10,626 bases of DNA. It comes from Chitinophagaceae bacterium. Its GTDB lineage: Bacteria; Bacteroidota; Bacteroidia; Chitinophagales; Chitinophagaceae. Made by a program: the position numbers and the translations under genes. The stretch lies in assembly GCA_016787105.1 (NCBI GenBank), contig JAEUVI010000234.1:1-10626 (forward strand). Reading direction: 5' to 3'. Positions 1 through 6,518 of the stretch are shown here, in pieces. A model generated the notes under the pieces. The model saw only the letters and a program-made list of their open reading frames with translations. It made no database searches and had not been told where the DNA came from. Each line of letters begins with the position of its first letter. The first letter of the stretch is position 1.

Positions 1-179
1 GTGTCTTTTCCCCGTACAGGAATTCTGCTCACTAATGGTTTGCCATCAAAAAAATGATCTACAAGGAAAACAATTGGCTTATCATTCTTGCGCCGTGGCT
101 CAAGTATTTCATCCAGTTGATTAAAACAACCTCTTCCATACACCACATAGTCTACCATCTTAAAATTTCTGAACTTCAT
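1..179 (-). CDS. kdnB: Iron-containing alcohol dehydrogenase, KdnB-like (3-deoxy-D-manno-octulosonate 8-oxidase), N-terminal part only
   Basis: The frame opens with ATG at 179 and runs off the left edge, leaving 59 codons. The visible protein begins MKFRNFKMVDYVVYGRGCFN, continues with QLDEILEPRR and reaches PIVFLVDHFFDG. A start with FKMV, a V-x-G-x-G-x-F-x-Q-L turn and then a hydrophobic strand ending in D is the usual N-terminus of group III iron-dependent alcohol dehydrogenases. It looks most like the branch named KdnB, which oxidises C8 of Kdo so that KdnA can aminate it to 8-amino-Kdo for lipopolysaccharide. The metal-binding Asp/His residues and most of the NAD site lie beyond the edge and cannot be checked. 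The gene is the last of three on this strand, 132 bases after the isomerase gene, so it may be separately transcribed. The family call is fairly sure; the KdnB function rests only on N-terminal resemblance. Confidence 0.62.
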   Translation of the reverse strand, partial: MKFRNFKMVDYVVYGRGCFNQLDEILEPRRKNDKPIVFLVDHFFDGKPLVSRIPVRGKD

Positions 180-311
180 ATTTGCTTTCTTTAGCTTATG
201 CCATTAAAGATTCTAAAATCGCTGCGAAGGTAATAACAATAACCATTTCTCTTATGCCCCATCTTGCTGTTGAAGAAGAACATAAGGTCAATACAGATAC
301 TTTTATAAATT

Positions 312-1133
312 TTATTTGAATTGTTTCAGAAACGCAAGGCTTTGTGGTACCTGCTCCATGGATCGGGATGATTCGTCTTCGATATAAAATTTTTCAACAC
401 CATATTTCCGGGCCACCTTCATTATATCTGCAATACCTACATCCCCTGAGCCCAGCACTACATTTGTTTCTACATCGGCATGCCCGTTCTGGTTTCCTTC
501 TGTACCTGTTTTGCGATCTTTTAAATGCATCATCTTAAAGCGCTTCGGGTATTTCTTCAACAAGGCCACAGGATCCTGCCCGGGATGTTTTACCCAAAAG
601 ACATCCATTTCAAAATTGGCATATTTCGGGTTCATGTTTTTTGCCATGTAATCGAACAGCGTTTCACCATTATACGGACGAAACTCGTAACCATGTGCGT
701 GGTAGCACAAGCTGATCCCGTTTTCCGCCAATAGCTTTCCCGCTTTATTAAATACTGCTATTGCTTTATCAGCATCCTCTTTTGTAAAATCGTCGCCATT
801 GTGCGGTATCCATGCGCACATCACGTACTTCGCTCCAAACTGTTTAGCATTGTCCACTACGGATTGTGGATTTTCTTCGAGTTGTTTATAATCGGCGCCT
901 ACGCTGGTTACGCTTAGTTTATTCTTTTTAAGCAGTGCGTTGAATTCTTCAAATGACATTCCATATGTGCCGCCACCCTCTACTTCGGTTACTCCCATTT
1001 TACTGATTTTTTCAAGCGTGCCCGGCACATCGGTTTTAAATTCATTCCTGAAACTATATAGCTGTACGCCGATTTTTTGCTGGGCTATTGTATACAAAGG
1101 CAATAGCAAAAGAAATAAGGATATTTTTTTCAT
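312..1133 (-). CDS. Exported sugar phosphate isomerase/epimerase-like TIM-barrel protein
   Basis: This is a 273-residue protein with a Sec signal peptide: a KK pair, a leucine-rich core at residues 5-16, and a likely cut after the Ala/Gln near 17-18. The rest is a xylose-isomerase-like (AP endonuclease 2 superfamily) TIM barrel. The first strand reads IGVQLYSFR (21-29). A metal site of the epimerase type can be assigned: Glu150 in HAHGYEF, Asp177 in EMDVFW, His203 in MMHLKD and Glu252 in YIEDES. His145 and His147 are probable substrate-side residues. All four expected ligands are present, so the enzyme should be active. Known relatives isomerise, epimerise or dehydrate sugars and keto-sugars, and the actual substrate is unknown. 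The gene starts 39 bases after the stop of the Tat-exported dehydrogenase on the same strand. The two are probably co-transcribed, with this enzyme acting in the periplasm on the product of the dehydrogenase. Confidence 0.87.
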   Translation of the reverse strand: MKKISLFLLLLPLYTIAQQKIGVQLYSFRNEFKTDVPGTLEKISKMGVTEVEGGGTYGMSFEEFNALLKKNKLSVTSVGADYKQLEENPQSVVDNAKQFGAKYVMCAWIPHNGDDFTKEDADKAIAVFNKAGKLLAENGISLCYHAHGYEFRPYNGETLFDYMAKNMNPKYANFEMDVFWVKHPGQDPVALLKKYPKRFKMMHLKDRKTGTEGNQNGHADVETNVVLGSGDVGIADIMKVARKYGVEKFYIEDESSRSMEQVPQSLAFLKQFK

Positions 1134-1172
1134 ACTGGCAATCTTTATTTACTTAAAAATTTTTTTATCAAA

Positions 1173-2291
1173 CTACCATTTAATATCTACTCTCTTGCCG
1201 GTTTTCGCAGCAAGATAGATTGCATCAATAATTTTCATGTCTTTCCATCCTTCTTCACCATCTACCGGTACAATGGGTTGTTTACCTTCAAGTATTATAC
1301 CCGCCATTTCATCCATCTGCACTGTTTGGTGTGTTACATGCGGGTATTCCAGTTCGCCATTGCTTGTTCTTCCTTTTATCGGGCCATAGCCTGTTGCCGG
1401 GTATAGTTCAGCAAAGCCTTTGTCGCCGGTAATAAAAAAACGATCAAGATTATTCATATTGTAAGTAGATAGGCAGGATGCTGTCGCGCCGCCGGGAAAG
1501 CCAAACTGAAACTGGATGGTCTCGTCTACGCCTTCTTTAAACTTTACCGGATCTGTTTTTGTTTCCTGCGCTGTTACCCATACCGGATCTTCTCCAATCA
1601 TATAACGGGCGCCATTAACCGAATAAATACCGATATCCATCATGGCACCACCACCTGCGAGTTTTTTATTCAATCTCCATTGTGTTGGATCGCCGATGCG
1701 GAAACCGCTTAGTCCCTGGAAGAATAAAATTTTTCCCAATTCTCCTTCTTTCCTTTGCCGGATTATTTCGAGGGTCTTTGGTTCAAAATGCATCCTGTAA
1801 CCAACCAGCAATTTTACATTCGCCTTCTTACAGGCATCCACCATTTCCTTTGCTTCCGCAGCATTGAGGGCCATTGGTTTTTCACAAATCACATGCTTGC
1901 CGGCTTTTGCTACGCGTATTGTTTGCTCTTTATGCAATCCATTTGGTGTAATAACATATACCGCGTCTATATCAGGGTTGTTCTTTATTGCATCAAAGTT
2001 TTCATAGTTGTAGCAATTCTTTTCGGGTATATTATATTTCGCCTGCCAGTTTTTTATTTTTGATGGGGTGCCGCTGATTACACCAACAAGTTTTGCTCTT
2101 GTACTTGTTTTCATGGCTTCGGCTACCATAGTGCCATAGCCACCAAGGCCCATAATAGCAACTTTTAAAACAGGCCCTTCATATTTCTTTTCGGGAAAAT
2201 TGATTATTTGACTGGAATCGTCCCAGCTTAAGAACGGAATACCTGCAGCAGAAACAACAAGCTTTTGCAAAAAACCGCGGCGTGAATTCAT
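1173..2291 (-). CDS. Tat-exported Gfo/Idh/MocA oxidoreductase, glucose-fructose oxidoreductase-like
   Basis: This is a 372-residue NAD(P)-dependent sugar dehydrogenase. It starts MNSRRGFLQKL, a clear twin-arginine signal (RRGFLQK at 4-10) followed by a short hydrophobic stretch to about 22, so the folded, cofactor-loaded enzyme is probably exported by Tat. The Rossmann fold follows, with VAIMGLGGYG (44-53) binding the nucleotide. CEKPM (136-140) carries the family EKP motif with the catalytic-site lysine Lys138. GYRMHFEP (164-171) and QWRLNKKLAGGGAMMDIGIY (204-223) resemble Zymomonas glucose-fructose oxidoreductase, with Asp219 and Tyr223 in the active-site positions. As in that enzyme, export with tightly held cofactor would allow periplasmic redox chemistry on sugars. 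The substrate is not evident. It is the first gene of a probable two-gene operon with the isomerase; no Shine-Dalgarno sequence precedes the start. Confidence 0.9.
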   Translation of the reverse strand: MNSRRGFLQKLVVSAAGIPFLSWDDSSQIINFPEKKYEGPVLKVAIMGLGGYGTMVAEAMKTSTRAKLVGVISGTPSKIKNWQAKYNIPEKNCYNYENFDAIKNNPDIDAVYVITPNGLHKEQTIRVAKAGKHVICEKPMALNAAEAKEMVDACKKANVKLLVGYRMHFEPKTLEIIRQRKEGELGKILFFQGLSGFRIGDPTQWRLNKKLAGGGAMMDIGIYSVNGARYMIGEDPVWVTAQETKTDPVKFKEGVDETIQFQFGFPGGATASCLSTYNMNNLDRFFITGDKGFAELYPATGYGPIKGRTSNGELEYPHVTHQTVQMDEMAGIILEGKQPIVPVDGEEGWKDMKIIDAIYLAAKTGKRVDIKW

Positions 2292-2480
2292 GATGATTGG
2301 TTTAAGTTAAGGGAATAAAAGCCGGAAGTGAATTTACGAAATACATTCATTTAAGCCCTGTGCTATGCTATTCGTTTAAAAATATCATTATAAATCTGCA
2401 GGAAAATATTAAGCAATAGCTATGACAGTGCACAACAACAAAATACCCGAATTTTGAAGCCACTTTAATTAAATCAAAAC
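2292..2480. promoter_or_regulatory. Divergent intergenic region between the Tat dehydrogenase and RidA-family genes
   Basis: These 189 AT-rich bases must hold promoters for both flanking genes. On the plus strand GAATTTTG (2449-2456) misses the TAnnTTTG consensus by one base and lies 25 bases before the RidA-family start. No exact match is present for the minus-strand gene. A short palindrome, ATAGCTAT (2416-2423), is the only possible operator I notice. Confidence 0.3.
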
Positions 2481-2864
2481 ATGGAAAGAAAACTGATTAG
2501 CTCAGGTTCTGTTTTTGAAGCAGAAATAGGTTATTCAAGAGCTTTGGTAGCGGGGCCCTGGGTTTTTGTATCCGGCACAACAGGATTTGAGTATGGTACA
2601 ATGACTATTTCTGAAAGCCTGGTTGATCAAACAGAACAATGCATCAAAAACATTGAGTCCGCTTTATCTGAAGCCGGCTCTTCATTAAAGGATGTAGTCA
2701 GGGTAAAATACATTTTGCCGGATGCTGCTGAGTTTGAAAAATGCTGGCCGGTACTTAGAAAATATTTTGGCGAAATAAGGCCGGCTGCTACAATGATTGA
2801 AGCCGGGCTGGCTGATAAAAGAATGAAGATTGAAATAGAAGTTACTGCACTAAAGAATGCTTAA
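2481..2864 (+). CDS. RidA-family (YjgF/YER057c/UK114) protein, probable enamine/imine deaminase
   Basis: This 127-residue protein has the length and pattern of the RidA family, small trimeric cytoplasmic enzymes that hydrolyse reactive enamine/imine intermediates such as 2-aminoacrylate. An N-terminal IGYSRA segment (16-21) is followed by WVFVSGTTGF (27-36), the conserved hydrophobic strand and S-G turn. IRPAATMIEAGL (99-110) contains Arg100, equivalent to the substrate-carboxylate-binding arginine Arg105 of E. coli RidA, and KIEIEVTA (116-123) carries the conserved Glu120. The IGYSRA form differs from the IGPY of classical RidA, so it may belong to another Rid subgroup with a different imine substrate. 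It is divergent from the Tat-exported dehydrogenase (189-base gap). Its stop lies only 6 bases from that of the convergent CorA gene, with no visible terminator between them. Confidence 0.9.
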   Translation: MERKLISSGSVFEAEIGYSRALVAGPWVFVSGTTGFEYGTMTISESLVDQTEQCIKNIESALSEAGSSLKDVVRVKYILPDAAEFEKCWPVLRKYFGEIRPAATMIEAGLADKRMKIEIEVTALKNA

Positions 2865-2870
2865 AGCGTT

Positions 2871-3845
2871 TTATAACCATCCTGATCGTTTGAACAATAA
2901 GTAAAGTACCACGCACAAACCTATTGTTATGGAAAGAATAACCGGGTAACCGTATTTCCAATGCAGCTCAGGCATAACATTAAAATTCATACCGTAAATA
3001 CCGGCAATCATGGTTGGTACACCAATGATTGCTGCCCAGCCTGCGAATTTTTTTGATACTTCACTCTGAGATATTGAAAGCAAGGAAAAGTTTGCTTCCA
3101 TCGCGGTATTCAACAACTCCATCGAATTATCCACCATTTCATTGATGCGCAATGCATGATCATATACGTCGCGGAAGTATGGCCTGGTATCTTCTGATAT
3201 ATAATGAAAATCAAAACGCATCAGGCGGTTGCATATTTCAACCAATGGAAAAACAGCACGCTTTACTTCAAGCAATTCATGTTTCAGGTGATAGATATAT
3301 TCGGTTGTTTCGCGGCTGGGCTTTTCTTTAAAAATTTTTTGCTCCAGTGTTTCCAGTTCCTCTTCCATTATATGTACTACCGGAAAATACTGGTCAACGA
3401 TGGAATCCATCACTGCATATAACGCAAAGCCCTGTCCTTTACCTAAAAGATGTGGCGTATTCTCACATCTTGAGCGTACATCAGCATATGATATCGAAGA
3501 GCCGTGCCTTATCGTAACAATAAAATTTTTGCCAAGAAAAAAATGTGTTTCGCCAAATTCGATATGTCTCTCTTTGTTTATCTGGGCTGTCCGCAGCACA
3601 ATAAAAACCGAATTGCCATATATCTCGAGCTTGGGGCGTTGGTGCGCCCGATGTGCATCTTCAATAGCAAGTTCATGCAAATCAAATTCTTGCTTTACCT
3701 GTTGCAATGTTTTTTCTGTTGGCTCATGCAAGCCGATCCATACAAAGCGATCGCTTTGCTTCAGCACTTCGCTTACGGCAGCGAGGTCTACATTGGCAAC
3801 ACGGGCACCACCTGCATAGGCGGCGCAATTCACTATTTCATGCAT
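2871..3845 (-). CDS. corA: CorA-family divalent cation (Mg2+/Co2+) channel, first copy
   Basis: This 324-residue inner-membrane protein is a typical CorA, a pentameric channel for Mg2+ (also Co2+ or Ni2+). The large N-terminal cytoplasmic domain includes LAIEDAHRAHQRPKLEIYG (58-76), the conserved region around RPK(L/V)E, followed by long stalk helices. TM1 lies at about 267-284 and ends in the signature GMN (285-287), the selectivity filter. The periplasmic loop retains the classical MPEL (291-294). TM2 at about 300-318 leads into the basic tail FKRSGWL. The start at 3845 gives a normal CorA length. The gene runs away from the secreted-protein gene across a 146-base gap and meets the RidA-family gene tail to tail. 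A second CorA lies about 950 bases from this gene's start, on the opposite strand. Confidence 0.93.
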   Translation of the reverse strand: MHEIVNCAAYAGGARVANVDLAAVSEVLKQSDRFVWIGLHEPTEKTLQQVKQEFDLHELAIEDAHRAHQRPKLEIYGNSVFIVLRTAQINKERHIEFGETHFFLGKNFIVTIRHGSSISYADVRSRCENTPHLLGKGQGFALYAVMDSIVDQYFPVVHIMEEELETLEQKIFKEKPSRETTEYIYHLKHELLEVKRAVFPLVEICNRLMRFDFHYISEDTRPYFRDVYDHALRINEMVDNSMELLNTAMEANFSLLSISQSEVSKKFAGWAAIIGVPTMIAGIYGMNFNVMPELHWKYGYPVILSITIGLCVVLYLLFKRSGWL

Positions 3846-3991
3846 CGTATCTTTTGTGGGGCTTTAAAACCTGTATTAAGTTAAAATAATCTTCTCTTTT
3901 TTCAATATTGTTTTTCTTTTGTGCCACCTGTCTACCTGCTTATGGAAGTGTGTGCCGTTACCGCATCAATCTTCTTTTTGTTAACTTTAGT
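3846..3991. promoter_or_regulatory. Divergent intergenic region between the first CorA and the secreted-protein gene
   Basis: These 146 bases lie between divergent starts and must hold promoters for both genes. The plus strand has T-rich runs and an imperfect -7 element, TTCTTTTG (3914-3921). I see no exact -7 match on either strand, no riboswitch-like fold and no metal-regulator operator that I can name. Confidence 0.3.
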
Positions 3992-4723
3992 ATGTCCAAA
4001 AATCTTTTAATGAAACTTGTTTGCTTGCTGCTTGTGTTGTTTCCGTCATTGGCATTTTCACAAAAAGTGATAGATGTAAAAAAAGATGATGCGAACCCCA
4101 TAAGAGATGGATTGTTTTACGTGGTGGCTGGTGTACCTTTTTCTCCGGCAAAATATGTGGAGGTTGTTTCCGGAACACCGTTCTTTAGTGATGATTTTAT
4201 GCCGGCAGATTTGCTGATGCCAGATGCAGGTGAACATAAGAATGTACCCGTAAAAATTGATCTTCTCTCCAATGATATTATCTACAAGGATTCTCTTGGT
4301 AATGAGCTGATCGCAACCAGCGCCATCCGCCAGGTAGCCCTGCATAACAAATCTGTTGGTACAGAAATTGTTTTTATCAATTCGAAATTTGTCAACCCCA
4401 ACGGCCAGGCGCCGCCCGCGGGCTGGTACCAATTGATTGAACAAGGCAATGCTTCTTTATATAAGAAAATACATAAAACAATCAGGGAAACCAGGCCCTA
4501 TAACTCAGCAACAACAGAACAAACAATTCAAACAGTCAATAAATATTTCATTGATATTGCCGGCGTTTTTACTGAAATAAAAAAACCCAAAGACCTGGCC
4601 GCTTTGCTGACTGATAAAAGCAAAGAAATGGATGCCTATTTCTCATCCAATAAAATAAACAGTAAAGAAGATGATGGATGGCAAAAAGCTGTAGCTTATT
4701 ATAATTCGCTTCACTCCAGATAA
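3992..4723 (+). CDS. Secreted protein of unknown function
   Basis: I do not recognise this protein. The frame is open from 3908, but the upstream codons look non-coding; the first good start is ATG at 3992 (243 residues), and ATG at 4010 (237 residues) is equally possible. Either start gives a strong Sec signal, KLVCLLLVLFPSLAFS, cleaved just before Gln-Lys. There is no lipobox cysteine at the cleavage site, so it is probably periplasmic or secreted and not a lipoprotein. The mature part has a DGLFYVVAGVPFSPAKYVEV segment, a mixed, beta-prone middle, and a lysine-rich, probably helical C-terminus. It has no cysteines, no transmembrane segment and no recognisable catalytic motif. It lies between two CorA genes, 67 bases upstream of the second on the same strand, so co-transcription with that one is plausible. 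A link to metal transport is only positional. Confidence 0.75.
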   Translation: MSKNLLMKLVCLLLVLFPSLAFSQKVIDVKKDDANPIRDGLFYVVAGVPFSPAKYVEVVSGTPFFSDDFMPADLLMPDAGEHKNVPVKIDLLSNDIIYKDSLGNELIATSAIRQVALHNKSVGTEIVFINSKFVNPNGQAPPAGWYQLIEQGNASLYKKIHKTIRETRPYNSATTEQTIQTVNKYFIDIAGVFTEIKKPKDLAALLTDKSKEMDAYFSSNKINSKEDDGWQKAVAYYNSLHSR

Positions 4724-4790
4724 TCTTCATTGAGGGCCTGGTTTTTGTTTGCTGAATTTATTCCTTAATTTGAACGGCAATTATTTCAGC

Positions 4791-5891
4791 ATGGTGACCC
4801 CAAAAAAAATGCTTCGTTATTTGTACCTGCCCAATCTTTTTGGCACTCAACGTACCAAGGAAATTCTGCATGTAAATCCTACCATCATTCCGCAGCGGGA
4901 AGAGGCACAATCGGTGAGAACGGTAGTGTATTCGTATGATGCTGCTGCTATTGAAGAAATTGAATTGAGCAAAGCGGAGAACTGTTTTGACTATAAGGAT
5001 CGTAACAAAATCAACTGGATAAATATTGATGGGCTTCGCAAAACTGATATCGAAAATGTTTCAAATCATTTTGGTATTCATGCGCTGCTGGTTGAGGATA
5101 TTCTGAGTATGAACCAGCGCCCGAAGATGGATGAAGTAGAAGGTATTTTATTCTGCCTGATGAATATGCTTTATTATAATGATAAACAAGAGCAGTTAGA
5201 ACAGGAGCAGATCAGTATTGCCATGGGAAAAAACTTTGTGATCAGCTTCCAGGAAGATGCATCCCGTGATGTATTCAATCCGCTGCGGGCAAGGTTAAAA
5301 ATGAGCAATAGCAAAATCCGCCAGCGTTCGGCAGACTATCTCTGCTATTCTATGCTGGATTTGATAGTGGACAATTATTTTGTAGTAATGGAAAAACTGG
5401 GGGATAGAATTGAGGCCCTGGAAGAAGAGGTGGTGCGCTCCAGTAATACGCGTTCGCTTGCAAGAATCAACCAGCTTCGCAAAGAGTTGATTGTATTAAA
5501 AAGGAATATCGCTCCTGTGCGGGATTTGGTGAGCGGCATTATCCGAAGCGAAAGCGATTTGTTAGACGATCGCACTACGAAATATTTTAAAGACGTTTAT
5601 GATCATATTGTACAAGCTTATGACCTGAGTGAAAACTATCGCGATATGATGATAAGCATGCAGGATGTATACCTCAATAATGTAAACCTCAAAACAAATG
5701 AGGTAATGAAAGTAATGGCTATCGTAACCTGCCTGCTGGCGCCTGCTACTGTTATTGGTGGTATATTCGGTATGAACTTCGAAAGCATTCCCTACCTGCA
5801 CAATCAATATGGTTTCTGGATAGCAGTAACCATTATGCTCATTATTCCCATCTGGATGATTTCTGTATTTAAACGCCGGGGCTGGTTTTAG
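4791..5891 (+). CDS. corA: CorA-family divalent cation channel, second copy with a variant loop
   Basis: The chosen start is ATG at 4791 (366 residues); an in-frame TTG at 4749 is open but adds a low-complexity leader not typical of the family. The cytoplasmic domain contains ALLVEDILSMNQRPKMDEV, the equivalent of the RPK region in the first copy. Long charged helices follow, including RIEALEEEVV. TM1 is at about 308-326, the GMN filter at 327-329 and TM2 at about 341-360, ending FKRRGWF. The periplasmic loop reads FESIPYL where most CorA proteins have MPEL, so the loop glutamate is replaced by tyrosine. The two window copies share architecture but have clearly diverged in sequence, so they are old paralogues and not a recent duplication. 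An imperfect -7 element (TTAATTTG, 4765-4772) lies just upstream. The stop overlaps that of the convergent DUF2480 gene. Confidence 0.92.
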   Translation: MVTPKKMLRYLYLPNLFGTQRTKEILHVNPTIIPQREEAQSVRTVVYSYDAAAIEEIELSKAENCFDYKDRNKINWINIDGLRKTDIENVSNHFGIHALLVEDILSMNQRPKMDEVEGILFCLMNMLYYNDKQEQLEQEQISIAMGKNFVISFQEDASRDVFNPLRARLKMSNSKIRQRSADYLCYSMLDLIVDNYFVVMEKLGDRIEALEEEVVRSSNTRSLARINQLRKELIVLKRNIAPVRDLVSGIIRSESDLLDDRTTKYFKDVYDHIVQAYDLSENYRDMMISMQDVYLNNVNLKTNEVMKVMAIVTCLLAPATVIGGIFGMNFESIPYLHNQYGFWIAVTIMLIIPIWMISVFKRRGWF

Positions 5892-6409
5892 CTTTTCGGC
5901 GCAGCCGGTTTTTTATATACCGGTACGGTGCTGCAGGGTTCGCCGTACATAATGCTCTTTGCTACAGGAAGAAGTTTCCTTGTCATTTCTGCGTAGGCAA
6001 AATCTCCTATTGGCGTTTCGCCACAGCCTTTTATTACTATTCGTTTATCGGCAAACTCTGTTTCGTTTACCTGCGAAATGTTTTTAAGAAAAAGTATTTT
6101 GTGTAATTCCTTTTCATCGCCGAGCACTACATCTTTCGCTACCGGCTGCAGGTACGATACTGCCAGCATATAAGCCCATACCGGTATGATGGCATCTGCT
6201 GTGCAGGTCACCGCTACATTTTTATCGCGGTATTTTTCCCAGTCTTCTTTTTTCAGTGCTTCGCGAAATTCTTTTTCTTTCAGGATAAGGCCCATGAATA
6301 AAAAATCCTTCAGGTCGAAAAGCGCGGTTTCACCTTTTGGATAATAGCGCTCAAGGTCCAGTGTTACCAGGCCGCTTTCTGCTACTTTATTTACTATCGT
6401 TTCGCTCAT
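5888..6409 (-). CDS. DUF2480 family protein
   Basis: This 173-residue protein starts at MSETIVNKVAESGLV (ATG at 6409). An upstream ATG at 6475 would add 22 unconserved residues and would place the start inside the terminator of the preceding gene, so I reject it. Residues 7-60 (KVAESGLVTLDLERYYPKG, then FDLKDFLFMGLILKEKEFRE) and the C-terminal block (KGCGETPIGDFAYAEMTRKL, then SIMYGEPCSTVPVYK) match my memory of the DUF2480 family, small cytoplasmic proteins found almost only in Bacteroidota. Its function is unknown. Cysteines in CTADA, KGCG and EPCSTVP are notable, because cysteine in a conserved block may bind metal or be redox-active. The stop codon overlaps that of the convergent CorA gene by 4 bases. 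A good -7 promoter element lies about 14 bases before the start. Confidence 0.85.
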   Translation of the reverse strand: MSETIVNKVAESGLVTLDLERYYPKGETALFDLKDFLFMGLILKEKEFREALKKEDWEKYRDKNVAVTCTADAIIPVWAYMLAVSYLQPVAKDVVLGDEKELHKILFLKNISQVNETEFADKRIVIKGCGETPIGDFAYAEMTRKLLPVAKSIMYGEPCSTVPVYKKPAAPKS

Positions 6410-6422
6410 AGAAAAAGAGATA

Positions 6423-6430
6423 CAAAAATA
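6423..6430 (-). promoter_or_regulatory. Probable -7 promoter element for the DUF2480 gene
   Basis: Read on the minus strand this is TATTTTTG, an exact match to the Bacteroidota -7 consensus TAnnTTTG. It lies about 14 bases upstream of the chosen ATG at 6409 and downstream of the terminator of the preceding gene, so the DUF2480 gene has its own promoter and probably a very short leader. No clear -33 TTTG is visible at the usual distance. Confidence 0.4.
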
Positions 6431-6460
6431 ACGCTTAAAAGCCCTTTTTGTTTTCGGGAA

Positions 6461-6491
6461 GTAAAAAGCCGCCACGCAAATGCGTGGCGGC
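6461..6491 (-). terminator. Strong intrinsic terminator of the ppiD-type gene
   Basis: A perfect 11-base inverted repeat (GCCGCCACGCA at 6468-6478, its complement at 6481-6491) forms a GC-rich hairpin with a minimal AA spacer, or a 10-bp stem with a four-base loop. On the minus strand it is followed at once by TTTTTAC (6467-6461). It starts 27 bases past the chaperone stop codon and separates that gene from DUF2480. There is no T-run directly after it on the plus strand, so it works in one direction. Confidence 0.88.
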
Positions 6492-6518
6492 CTGGTAAAT
6501 ATTACTTTTTGCTTTTTC

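Noticed and set aside
180..311. Small gene, promoter or terminator between the isomerase and the KdnB-like gene
   Set aside because: I saw no convincing reading frame, no exact TAnnTTTG match and no stable hairpin with a T-tract.
3400..3819. Long plus-strand open frame opposite the first CorA gene
   Set aside because: It is antisense to a well-supported CorA domain, with cysteine/serine-rich composition typical of a reversed coding strand.
3908..3991. Upstream ATG for the secreted protein
   Set aside because: The added 28 residues would bury the signal peptide and look like translated intergenic DNA.
4749..4790. TTG start extending the second CorA by 14 residues
   Set aside because: The segment is Leu/Asn-rich leader sequence that contains a promoter-like TTAATTTG; ATG at 4791 is better.
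6410..6475. Upstream ATG extending the DUF2480 protein by 22 residues
   Set aside because: The extension overlaps the terminator of the preceding gene and an exact -7 promoter element; the family starts near MSETIVNKV.
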